In this document: positions 46,415-56,841 of the stretch, one piece after another
Layout: each line of letters starts with the position of its first letter
Position numbering within the stretch: the first letter of the stretch is position 1
Assembly (NCBI GenBank): GCA_022828595.1
Contig: JAKGHH010000008.1
Location: 6,251,728 to 6,315,727 of the forward strand
Origin: Nelumbo lutea
Taxonomy: Eukaryota > Streptophyta > Magnoliopsida > Proteales > Nelumbonaceae
Direction of reading: 5' to 3'
DNA: 64,000 nt
Made by a program: the position numbers and the translations under genes
The notes under the pieces: model-generated
The model's database searches: none
Told to the model about the DNA's origin: nothing
What the model saw: the letters and a program-made list of their open reading frames with translations, nothing else

Positions 46415-46606
46415 ATGAATGTGAACCAGAAGAAAATGTCGGGGTTTACAGGGAACCACACTCGATTCATCTACGACAGTGATGACGAGATAGAAAAAGA
46501 AGAAGAGGTTGCAAAAATGAAAAGTTTATCACCTGGTATCGTTTGTTTGAAGGGTATGCCTACTCTAACAGGGAAGCATCTTCGATTCCTTAAAGTAGAA
46601 GAGTAA
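46415..46606 (+). CDS. possible 63-residue protein with a duplicated G-x-H-x-R-F motif
   Basis: The frame from ATG 46415 to TAA 46606 gives 63 residues. Two copies of one motif are present: MSGFTGNHTRFIYDSDDE at 8-25 and LKGMPTLTGKHLRFLKVEE at 45-63, separated by an acidic stretch (EIEKEEE). LKGxPTxxGKHLRF resembles the short basic-aromatic C-terminal motif of some uncharacterised plant proteins. The frame stays open well upstream (to about 46193) but without another ATG, so it may be the last exon of a longer gene or a truncated copy. A GTTTTT repeat follows it. Function unknown. Confidence 0.45.
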   Translation: MNVNQKKMSGFTGNHTRFIYDSDDEIEKEEEVAKMKSLSPGIVCLKGMPTLTGKHLRFLKVEE

Positions 46607-46657
46607 AGAGGAGAGATGGGCTTTCGATGGCGAGCAATATTGTAGGGGATTATGATC

Positions 46658-46692
46658 TTTGTTTTTGTTTTTGTTTTTGTTTTTGTTTTTTC
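46658..46692. repeat. (GTTTTT)n microsatellite
   Basis: Five to six GTTTTT units directly after the small ORF, in its presumed 3' UTR. Confidence 0.92.
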
Positions 46693-46807
46693 TTTTTTTG
46701 AACGAATTTCCAAAAGTGACAACCTATCTGTTGAGGAAAATAGTCTATTTTTATTCTTAGTTTACTTGTTGTCTTTCATAGTATAACTTCAAAACGAGTA
46801 AAAAATC

Positions 46808-47800
46808 CCCATCGTTAGTTCCACAGTTTACTACTTTCCGCAAGAGATCAGCTTCAGTCACTACAATGCCCGTTCGGACACTGTTCGAACAGTCTTGCAT
46901 CGGAAATATCTCTATACTTCTATGTTTTATTTCATGGGAAGATATTCCTAATATAAGTCTATCATTGTGGTTTGAACGGACTTGTAACTGACTGAATCCC
47001 ATTTCTTCCCATAATGCCATGAGGAGCAGGCTTCTTCTTCTCTAGATTTTAGTTCTCTGGCTTGTGTTAGGCACATGGTTTTGTGCAGAATCGTGTCAGT
47101 TATATTCCTAGTGAATCTTGGTACTAATGAAGTTTTAGCAAAAAATACGTCTTGAACCGCTGAATCGATTGTTTTCCAAAATGGTTCATATGCCGTGAGT
47201 TGCAATGGGATTGTCGTAGGACGGTGACACCGAGGATTCTAAGGAAAAGATTTTGTCATTCTCGAATATCCTGACACCAAGCAGTGCAAACAATGGAGGT
47301 GGAGGTGGATTTTTGGTTCCTAAGTTTTGTGAAGATTCAATATTTCCCCCACTGAACTACAAGGCGAAGCCACCAATATAGCCGATTACAATGAGAGATG
47401 TTCATGGTGTGATGTGGGATTTCCGGTACATTTTCTGTGGGATGCCACATCAGCATTTGTTGACTACTGGGTGGAGTAAGTTTGTCGACTTGTTCCTAGA
47501 GATCCAATGGTTTTTATGAACCAAACTGGATAGCTTTCTGCTGGAGTAAGGCACATTGCAAGGTCAAATGGCAGTATGAATTGTGTTTGGTGGAATTATC
47601 ATGTTGGATCTGTGACTTTCCCCATTGTAAAAATGGAAAAGGGATTCTTGAGGAATAGCGGGGGCAGGTTCCAACTGAATCTGTAGTTAGAAATTGCTGA
47701 ATCAGTGAGAATAAACAAGCCTTTTGAGGTTATTTATTATCTGAGCGCTGGTTCACTGGATTTTGTGGTTAAGGTTTTGGCGGAAGAGGAATCCCTCGGT
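46808..47800 (+). pseudogene. auxin response factor (ARF10/16/17 clade) pseudogene
   Basis: Successive pieces of the ARF N-terminal half can be read in shifting plus-strand frames: SSTVYYFPQ near 46818; VLCRIVSVIFLVNLGTNEVL-AKNTS near 47078; [20 protein letters not shown] and [20 protein letters not shown] near 47240; the B3-domain core [31 protein letters not shown] near 47396; then LRNSGGRFQ and NKPFEVIYYLSAGSLDFVVK-V near 47650-47770. The order and phrases (compare SDANNGGGFSVPRYC and DVHGExWKFRHIYRGTPRRH in real ARFs) fit the ARF10/16/17 clade. Stops, frameshifts and an inserted fold-back (46868-46985) make it non-functional. No middle region or PB1 domain was seen to the right. Confidence 0.85.
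46868..46985. mobile_element. fold-back element inserted in the ARF pseudogene
   Basis: CCCGTTCGGACACTG...TGCATCGGAAATATCTCTATAC faces GGGAAGATATTCCTAATATAAG...GTTTGAACGGACTTG. Inverted GTTCGGAC / GAACGGAC ends bracket the usual arm motif, and the sequence interrupts ARF-like coding. Confidence 0.55.
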
Positions 47801-48255
47801 ATAGTGGTCATTTTCGTTATTTCAAAAATGATTCAAACTCGATTATTGAAAAATGAAACGAGTATCTCTGTCTTTTTTATGCGCTGACTGACAGTAAATT
47901 AACACCAAATACTAGTTTGTGGCAACTTGAACACCAAATACTAGATTGTCGCCAATTGAAAGTTCCGGTATTAGATGGTGACATTTTAAAATTCAGACTC
48001 GAGCGAAAGTACAAGGTAATGATCGAAACTTTCCCCTAATATATTATTAAAAAATTAGTATACCACCACTCCACATAGTAGGACAGAACGTTTGTGTATT
48101 CCGGTATCTAGTCTGTTTGTGCTTTTCTTTAATTTATTACACCTACACCCATCATCCACCACCGCTGCAGAAACTGTTCCAAGAGAAGTAAAAAAAATAA
48201 AGAAAAACGAAACCCTCCAAACCCCGCCATGATTGAGGCAACCACCGCCACCACT
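47801..48255. other. intergenic DNA between the ARF pseudogene and NDL gene
   Basis: Contains a small direct repeat ACACCAAATACTAGTTTG / ACACCAAATACTAGATTG at 47903 and 47930. No gene recognised. Confidence 0.45.
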
Positions 48256-48261
48256 TTTATT
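48256..48261 (-). terminator. candidate polyadenylation signal of the NDL gene
   Basis: Minus-strand AATAAA within GCAATAATAATAAAAGTGG, about 280 nt after the stop codon. Confidence 0.4.
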
Positions 48262-48541
48262 ATTATTGCTCGTCATCATCATAACCCAGTTTCTTCTCTT
48301 GGATTTACAGACAGCTCAGCTCAAATGACCTTATGACTGACTACAAATAAATGAATTCTACTTTCCTCCTATATTTATCTTCCTTTGTTTTTTTTTTCCT
48401 TTTCTCTCACTATCTACAATCCCCCAAAGAGATCTCCCGCCGTCCCGCATGGTTATCATCCCCCTCACCCCCACTAATCAAAACTCGAAACATAGATTAT
48501 TTTTTACAACATTCAGGATTAATCCTCCCTCCCTGCTGTTT

Positions 48542-51500
48542 TCAAACTTGCAGAGAAACCCGTGTCTTTATCGGCTTTAGCTTCAAGCCCATGCTTTCCG
48601 GTGAGAGCAACTCCGGGGAGATACACGATGGGCTCAACGGACTCCTTGGGCTACCACTGAACTGGCACGGCCTGTACAACCCGTATCCCATCAGAAAATA
48701 CTCCATGGGTATCAACATTGCATGAGGCTGCTCCTCCGTCACCATGGATCCGCATGCCTGAACCTGCAGTGTGTTCCAACCCACCACCACCCTCCTTTTA
48801 GTAAGCTTTTAATTTAATTTTCATGTATTCCCCTCCCTCTATGCTTTCCCCCATCTCCTGAATTCTACAATAATGCTTAGACAGAGTAAAAATATGTAAA
48901 ATACATACCTCAACCAAGGCACTGTATCTTCTATCAAGTTTTGCGGTCATGTGAAGAGCTTCCGAGTGGAATGGAGAATTCTCACCAACAAATATTAGTG
49001 TCCGACACTGTAGTTTCTTCAACCCTTCAGTTATGTCACGTCTCCTACCATTTGGAAACATCACAGGTTTATAAGTCTCTCCAACAATCACTCACCCCAA
49101 ACTATTTTTTTAATGCCATTCATATCATCATTAGTAATAAGGCAATTTAAGACATGAGCTTTACCCATTAATCGCCTGAAGAAACCGCAGAACATTTGTG
49201 CTTTGCTTTTGACCAAGCAACTGTACATATAAACCAAAAAAAAAGTGAATCAAACAGGTGTTCATTCCCCAACTACCTAAACATTAAATTCACAGTTACA
49301 GCATCTACATTAACTAAAGAGGAGGGGGGGAGAAGATCTGGACACTCACACTTCTGCATGCCTGTACAATATCTGATTCCGGGACTTGTCCATCACCACG
49401 AACTTCCTGATATAAATGTTCATAAACACAATTCAGAAAGATAACCAAGAATAAAGCATCAAATGTTACATTAGAAGCAGTGGTTACCTTGCTAAAGTAA
49501 CGCTGAAGCAAGATCTCCTTCAGCACACCACACATCCCATAAAAGTAAAGAAAATTTGACATAACCTGAAAATAACCAACAATTTCAAATATAAGATCAA
49601 GCATACAAGACAAGTTATATAAATAATGCTTTGCTTCAGAAGTATGACATAAAAATATACATATAACGAACCTTATTATACAACCATTCTGTCCAAGAGG
49701 GAGCCTTGCATAGAGGAGAAACAAGTAGCAAACCGAGTACCCGCTCCCTATATTTCATCTGTAATATCAGGCAGGCAGGAAGAAGCGTCTATCAGTAAAA
49801 GTTATCAAAGAGGTAACCACTTCGAAGCATCCAAAAACATACAGAAAAGGCTACAAAGACGACATACAGCAAATAGGGTAAGGATGTAAGCACCCGCTGT
49901 TACCCCCATGCACATCACTGCACCAAGCCTGGAAAAAAGAATTACAGCCAAGCAATCAGAGACAACTCCAATGGGTGCATATTGCCAATGAGCCATCAGT
50001 TTGACTGATACAGCAGATATATTACCATATCCAACATCTTAAGAGAAATCCCCAACAAAATGAAACAGATAGATTAAGTAATGCAAGTAGATAACTGAGA
50101 TTACCCAAAGTAGTCAAGAACTTCTGCAACCTGATCCGCTAAGTCATAAACAGAAGGCACAGGCATATCGGGAGAAATTTCAGCAGCTCCCAACTGCAAG
50201 AGCTCTTGAGGAAAGAGCCAGAGAAAAAACATGTGAATAATGGCATTCAATAACAGATATGCATATTATATTCCACAATAAACTCAATTCGAAGAAAAAC
50301 AAAACAGGAAAAAATAAAATAAACAACCACGGAAATGGAATATGCATTCAAGTCTACCAAGTTACCGACCTCATGCCCAGGAGGACTGATGTGATAAATG
50401 CAGAAGTTGTGAAGCAGCAAAGAAGCAGCTTCTGGACAGAAGAATAATCCTTGGAAACAGGACATATCTGGCCAAAGACATGAAAAAGAAGAGGGAAAAA
50501 TAAATCGCATTTCATGAAATAAATGTAATCAACAAGATTGAAGATGTTAGTGACAGAAATATCCTTGTAATATAGAAAGCATAAACCACAAAATTGAAGT
50601 AACATAGAAGTTACATATTTGATCTTTTTTCTGTGTCCCCTTGAAACCTAGCCACAAGTTCGTTTTATTCACCTATTACCTACTTTTAAAAATCCATTTC
50701 TAAACCTAAGGTTTCTGGGAGGAGATAAGTGAATCTCCCAAAGAAAATTACTCAAAGTGGATATGCTGAGCTCATTGTTTAACACAGATTAGTACATATG
50801 CCAATTACAAGAAATGCATATGCAACAAAGGGAATGTCTCGTATTAAATACAATGTGAGAGTAAAACAACAATGAATCTGATGTCCACCTAAAACCATTG
50901 GACTTACGGTTTAGAGCTAAATCAGGGTAAGTAACAAGTGCCGGTTTGTCCTGATCTCCAAACACAGCTACAGCAACAGAACCATAGCCGGTTTGTACGA
51001 TATGTTCCTGGAAGCATATTGTCACTTTGTCAGTAAATAATGGTAGATTTTTATAGATTCATTTTGTGAGAAAGAAAAACACATACATATCAATTAGTCT
51101 TTCAACTAAATTTTCACAATTTTTACTTAAAAAATGACTGTTAGAGCAGTGAGAACTGAAAACTAGCAAAGGTTGGCATAGTATTACTTAACCACCTGAT
51201 ACTCAAGTAATATTCCTATTTTATATGAAGGTAAAACTAACTTCAGAGCTTAAAACACCCCCCCTCCCCAATTAAGTGACCTTCATTCCCTTTAAAAGGC
51301 TTAGACCAGATCCCTTTTGGGCAGACCAACTCCATAATCGTTACAGCAGCTTAAATTATTTGTACAAGTATTGCATATAAAGGGATACCTGAATCTAATC
51401 ATTATGTTCTTTCAGCAAGCTGTAAAGGGAACTTTAAAAGGAAAACACCATATACAATGGAGAAAATATACATTCACATGGAAGCAACTTAACAGCAGGT

Positions 51501-52753
51501 CACAATTTTCTTCAAGGAACAATAAAAATTAAAACTATATGAAAAGGGGAAAAGTTTAGCGTATTTGCTTTACTTTTGAAACAAGCAAAAGAATCCGAAC
51601 AAATACAAGAAGACAGAAGGATCCACTATCTTAAGAAATTCGAGAATTAGAAACGGCTCCCAGAATCAACACTAAAGTTTTTACTCGAGAAGAAAAGCTT
51701 CAGTTTCTCTATACAGAAACAGCATCTTATTTAAGCAAGGAATCTGAAGGAGGAAAAAACAGATTTGAAGAACACCCTGAAGGACGAAAGAACCATTCCA
51801 TGAAATAAAAACATATTCGTATGGACCATCACGACCAATTGCAAAAAACAGACAAGAATATAACCAACCATCATTTAAAGTTGGTACGGGTTTTACTCCC
51901 TCCAGCCCAATTTAAACCTCCGAAGAAAGAAAAAAAGGAATACAGCATGAACATCGTTTGAAAGAGCAAAACTGATTGATAGAACAACTGCCATAAATAC
52001 AGCTACCGACACTGTATCTGGAGTCGACAATGGTAACGAAACCGGGAAACTATGGATTTACTATCTGAAACAATAACAAGAAATTTGAAATTCCCCGAAA
52101 GTAGAAACCAAAGAAAACTAAACTTAGAATCTTTTCCCAGCAATGTTAAGGGAATTAAATTATTGCATTACAAACGAGATTTGATAACCAACCATCTTTT
52201 CCCAGCAATGTCCATAGAAATCTCCATTGCTTCGTAAAACCTTCCTAACCAACACCAGAATAAAAAAAAAAATGAAAGACCAGTGCTGGGGCGAAAACCA
52301 TCAAAGAAACCATAAGCCCAAACCTCCAACATATTGAAAGTTGAAACGTCTATTTTCAACAATGCATATAGAATCCAACTCCAAGAACCCAAGATATAAA
52401 GAGAAAACGCATTTTCTTCGAATGAGAATCCCAAAAAACGAAGCTCAAATAATTAGAACAAGCAATCAAAACCAACCAAAATAACAATTGAAAAAAAAAA
52501 ACAAAAAGCGTCAAGATCTGACTCTTCATTAACCGAAACCTTCCAATTTTCCCCAAAAATGGAAGGAAACAAATGAACACAAAAGAAATTACAATGAAAA
52601 AGGAATGATTTTTCCACATCAAAATTATCAAAAAAGAAAAGAAAAAGAAAAATCTTTTTTCTTTTTTTTTTTTGTTAGAGAAGAATCTACGACCTTTCCA
52701 CCTAGAGAGATTGTCTCCATATCAACAGAAACAGAATCGCTGGAATCTGCCAT
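48542..52753 (-). CDS. NDL: NDR/NDL family protein (N-MYC downregulated-like)
   Basis: Eleven exons, read right to left: 52694-52753, 50908-51007, 50370-50467, 50105-50193, 49868-49928, 49672-49758, 49488-49565, 49350-49406, 49165-49220, 48909-49044, 48542-48763; 1044 nt, 347 residues. All phases join and each intron has GT..AG ends, although donor 1 (AAG|GTCGTA) is weak. Starts [20 protein letters not shown] and ends [15 protein letters not shown], as in Arabidopsis NDL1/NDL2. Alpha/beta-hydrolase-like NDR fold: [47 protein letters not shown], and nucleophile elbow replaced by GVTAG (124-128), so no Ser nucleophile. Plant NDLs bind the G-beta subunit AGB1 and influence auxin transport. For the exon at 49044 an acceptor 7 bp further on would remove one codon set; the chosen one keeps [14 protein letters not shown] minus-strand AATAAA at 48256-48261 may end the transcript. 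Confidence 0.95.
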
Positions 52754-52864
52754 GGCCGCGGCTCTCCACGTCTGAAAGCCGAGACCTTTGTCTCTCTCTC
52801 TCTCGCTGTTCGCCGCTCTCTTTCCGCAGGTGCTTCGAGAAATTCTGGTTTTGGCTTCGACGAA

Positions 52865-52871
52865 TTATATA
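52865..52871 (-). promoter_or_regulatory. TATA box of the NDL gene
   Basis: TATATAA on the minus strand lies 112 bp before the ATG; the leader would be about 80 nt and contains a GA run (52792-52807 on the plus strand as CT). Confidence 0.6.
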
Positions 52872-55246
52872 CGAAGCGATTCTCGCTCTCGAATGTCTTA
52901 ACTGCAACTTAACCACGGTTAATCCCCACCGACGCTTTCTCGTCACTCGTCAGCAGCTGCTCGAACGTCCCGGTCCCGTACTAAACAGGATGTAACCGGA
53001 TACCTTGGTTATCTTAACCATGGTTAGAGACCGACAGACTGGTGCAAAGGGACGAAATTACTAAAACAGCCTCACTCCTGAAACAAATCAGGTTTTACAG
53101 TTTAATGATCTCAAGGCAGTTGGGTCACCTTTTTTTCCGCGTGTGTACTACAGCCGCGTTGCAGTAGCACTGATGGTCGCAGCAAAAGACAGATGCCTGC
53201 TAAAGGCGATCTGACACCCATGATCGGAATTTAAAGAAATGATCATGACGATTTGATCTAATCATTATGGTGGATCATAGCTGTTGGATTTACATTTGAG
53301 TTCATCAACGGTGGATGTAGCAAGGTCTAATCGGACGGTTGGAATCGACGAACCACATGTGCTCTGCAACCGTTGTGTAAAAGGAGTGCAAGTTGGTCAT
53401 CTGCCATTCTGTCTCCTAGCGTATACCATGCACAAAAACCATGGGGCCCAGTTCCCAAGTGGGCATCTACCGTCCCTTTTAGTTTTGCATCATCTGTTGG
53501 TGGGACCGGTGAGAGACAGTGAATCCTCCTGTTAGTCCTTATAAGCAACTAATTTAATTTTTTTTTCACATTGTTTTATTTTTTCGCTTTTTTGCTGGTT
53601 TGGGAGACAATTTGTGGGTGCATTATTGACTCGAGGATGGATCGTGGATGACTGGACGGGCTTCTAGGCCCACCGCCGATGTTTATTTCGCCCGTTTACT
53701 GGAATAAAAAACCACCGTTTCAACTTTTAAACAGAAAATTAATGATTTTTTAAATACTTGAATTTTCTCATCTCAACATCAGTTTTTATTTCTGATTTGA
53801 AATTTTGTAGGGCTGATTGTCTGTTCATTTCGACTCTGGATCTCCTATGCACACGAACTCTATACACACTTACCCACATGACACTATCTTCTTGCATTGA
53901 AAACATCTCCTATACATACATAATAACATGTAAGAATATGAGATGTTGTTCATGCATGATTGCCAGCCTACGATCTCAAGTAGGAGATTCAGAACTAAAG
54001 TGAATCCGAATCTCGTACCTATGATGACTCTACTCACACCTAAAAAGAATATGAGATATTCTCTATGTATGGCTGCCATCTCATGTGGGTAAGTGTGAAT
54101 AGAGTCATCGTGAGTAAAAGATTGGGACTCGTTCACTTCAGCCTCCTTTGAATATCTTACCCAAAGCACTTTAACTCATCTGATTCTTCGACTGAGCTCT
54201 CCCAAACTGGTCCCTAGTATTAAGAGCTGACTCGTGTATAGGGAGTTGAGGGATAGGTGGCTGGATGTCATAATGTTAACAGCGTATTAATAATATCATA
54301 AATGTTAAATATTAACAGCAGATTCATACCCTCTGTAATAAAATAATAATAATAATAATATAAAAATGAAAAATTCATTGACTTGTTTAAGGTATTAATG
54401 TTCATTGGATTCGTAGCACTTTGTGGAGTTCTCCGGTTTGAAGGACACCAGCCTCTCGTCTTGTGTAATTTATCTTTGCTTCAAGTCGAGTTTGCGTAAT
54501 TTATTTAAAGCATTTAAAACACCTTTGTTACTAACATCAAGTTGGTTACTCTTATAACGTAAATTCCACTCTTTCTATTGAGAGGTCCGAATCTCGGAAG
54601 CTTTGACTAAGGAACCAGAAACCAGGAAGAAGCAATTCCTGGTAAGTTGCCATGTCCTCCTCCTTCAGTCAACACAACAACCAAACAAGTTTGGTTTCGT
54701 AAGAGTAAATTCAATAAATTTTAAATCTTAATAGGTTTGGCTTCGCCCCTCAACAGACGAGACCAGAGTGTGATCGATGCATGTTGCTTTATTTACTGTT
54801 GACACCCATATCACCACCTCAGAATCAGAGATATAATTAATGGTGATTGATTGTTCTGCCTCACCTCAACTTCTTCAACCACAACATGAGAGTTACAGAG
54901 TGATGCAGTTGATGCTGAGTGATTCATGGAGGCCTTGTAATAAGCTTCAAGCTAGCTGTCGGATTGCCTGCCGCTGCCGCTCGTTCAGAGACTTTGGGTA
55001 CACGACTCGTCTAGGGAGCAGGGAACCCACCCACATTAAAATATTGTTGCACGTGAGAACTTTGCTGATGTTGCGGCATGTTGTGAGGGTAGCCCTCACT
55101 TCACCTGTCTCTCCAAATAATTAAGGAATGTGATGAGTTGGGAGTTTGGACAACTAAGCAATTTAATGGGTTGGATAGGGGCCGAGTGGTCCAAGGTGCC
55201 TGATTTAGGCTCTGGTGCGAAAGCTCAGTTTCAAAGGAGTAAAAAT
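52872..55246. other. intergenic DNA right of the NDL promoter
   Basis: The first few hundred bases are the NDL upstream region. An (AAT)n run is at 54342-54361. Fold-back motifs occur at 53885-54165. A 94-codon ATG frame at 54840-55124 has no recognisable domain and unusual composition, so I do not call it. Confidence 0.45.
53870..54165. mobile_element. fold-back cluster (GTTCCCAATGCAC-like)
   Basis: GCATTGAAAACATCTCCTAT, then GAATATGAGATGTTGTTCATGCATGATTGCC, then GAATATGAGATATTCTCTAT-GTATGGCTGCC. The sequence between, with TACGATCTCAAGTAGGAG and ATGATGACTCTACTCACACC, is answered by TGTGAATAGAGTCATCG. Imperfect hairpin. Confidence 0.45.
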
Positions 55247-55976
55247 CATGGTTTTCAAAATTCGACCGGACCGGTAAGGGTGTCAATGGACCGGTTTTGG
55301 ATTGAACTCCATCCAGTCCAAAATCAATTTGAACAGATTGAATGGACCAATAAGACATATTGGATTTGACCAGTCCAGTCCAAAATATTTATTAGATTAG
55401 GTTGGGCCTGATCCGTCCGTAACAAAGTTATATTGGATTGCGTTGGATTAAGTCAATATCTAATTCATTGATATAAGATAAAGAATATGTGTGTCAATGG
55501 ACTGGGTTTGGATTGAAATCAATCTAAATCAAAATAAATTTGAACAAATTAGATGGTCCAAACATTGAATTGGATCAGTCCAAATTGGTCCAAAACATTC
55601 ATGGAATTGAATTGGACATCGTCCATTTATAATGGATTTACATTGGAATGGATCAGATTGGACCAAATCCAGTCCAATTGACACCCCTATGGACCAGATG
55701 GTCGAATAAAAAAACTGGGAACCAGCTAGGTGATCGGTTCCGTTTTATCCCAAAACCATTATTTCATCAAAAATTGTTGATTTGGTCAGTAAACCATTGA
55801 TCTGGGTAGTCGAACCGTTCAATGGTTTTTGCCATTTTTTATTTTCTTTTATTTTTTTATTTTTTTTTATCGGAACAGGTTGTCCGTTTGATTCAAACGA
55901 TCAGACTATTCAACCTGAGAAGGCGGGAACCAAACCCCTGACCAATTCATTGTCTGGTTCGGTTTTAAAAACCTTG
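55247..55976. mobile_element. GGTTTTCAAAAT inverted-repeat element, copy 4, split by a hAT-type element
   Basis: Starts CATGGTTTTCAAAATTCGACCGGACCGG and, after the insertion at 55275-55689, resumes GGACCAGATGGTCG...TAAAACCATTATTTCATC...GGTCAGTAAACCATTGATC...CATTGTCTGGTTCGG and ends GGTTTTAAAAACC. The last 37 bp are repeated at 56032-56068. Confidence 0.65.
55275..55689. mobile_element. non-autonomous hAT-type element nested in the GGTTTTCAAAAT element
   Basis: TAAGGGTGTCAATGGACC at left, CCAATTGACACCCCTA at right. Flanks CGGACCGG (55267-55274) and TGGACCAG (55690-55697) are an 8-bp direct repeat with two transitions of the C-to-T/G-to-A kind expected from methylated CG sites. The interior repeats GTCAATGGAC(C/T)GG and TTGGATTGAA(C/A)TC at 55283 and 55495, so it looks like an internal tandem duplication. 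Confidence 0.78.
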
Positions 55977-56259
55977 GTAAAAATACAAATATATAGATTG
56001 CAAAACCTCGTATTTGGTATATATTCATATACCCCTGACCAATTCATTGTCTGATTCGGTTTTAGAATCCCATTAACTGTCAATGAATTAGTGTTAGGAT
56101 GGTTAATCACTTTCTCAATCGAAGGGTGATTTAGTTGGTATATTAGCTGGTTTGCTCCAATATTAATGCAGATTTGATTGCTTATAAAGTACCCACTTTG
56201 GGGAGGGAGGGCTATTAGTGGTGAGTATCACTATGTGTAAAGACAAGTTTAATATTAGG

Positions 56260-56835
56260 TGTTCGGGTCATGGTTGAGCTGGCCTTAGATGACACGTGGC
56301 CACCCAGTCATCCCCGACCACATCAGTATGGCCCAACCAGCTCGGTGGCCATGGCCGCGCTACACTATTAGTATAGCCCCTCATCTTATCCTCTCAGCCA
56401 CATCAGCTACACGTCACGTGGATAAGCACGTCCAAGGATAGGAGGAGGAAATATGACAACTCCGCTAGGGAATATAACTCTATTCCAAAGACCTCAACGG
56501 TTAACCTCATCCCGGCAACCCTAGAAGCCCAATCCGACAAGGACATGGACCATATAAAAAGGTATCTCCCGTTCAAGGTAAGGAATTCCGACTTTTAGCA
56601 CCCATACTATTACTCTAATAGGACCAGCACCTTTATTGCTCGATTCGACCATCCACCACCCCCTACTGACTTGAGCGTTGGAGTGCCTATTCGATGACAA
56701 TTCCTTGGGCCTCTAACTTCCCTTTCTTAATCACAGGTGTTGAAGCGCGACTTCGTCCTTCCACTTTGACTCCGCCCTGTTGGTAAGGATTATCTTACTG
56801 CCTTCGTCGATTCGTGCACTACCTTGGATTGAACA
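56260..56835 (+). mobile_element. solo LTR (or TRIM) of a retrotransposon
   Basis: Begins TGTTCGGGTC and ends GATTGAACA, inverted TGTTC/GAACA ends. Inside are tandem ACGTCACGTGGATAAGCACG promoter-like motifs, TATAAAAAGG at 56553, and a downstream stretch with CTGACTTGAGCGTTGGAGTGCC, GGGCCTCTAACTTCC and GTGTTGAAGCGCGACTTCGTCC, typical of the R-U5 part of many plant LTRs. No gag-pol or primer site follows. A GTATCA direct repeat lies at 56225-56230 and 56836-56841, leaving the exact left boundary uncertain. Confidence 0.7.
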
Positions 56836-56841
56836 GTATCA

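Noticed and set aside
48055..48282. 75-codon minus frame with a signal-peptide-like segment
   Set aside because: It sits in the presumed 3' UTR of the NDL gene, spans the polyadenylation signal, and its hydrophobic run is encoded by a T-rich tract.
54840..55124. 94-codon plus-strand ATG frame
   Set aside because: No recognised motif; Cys/Arg-rich translation looks accidental. Could be revisited with transcripts.
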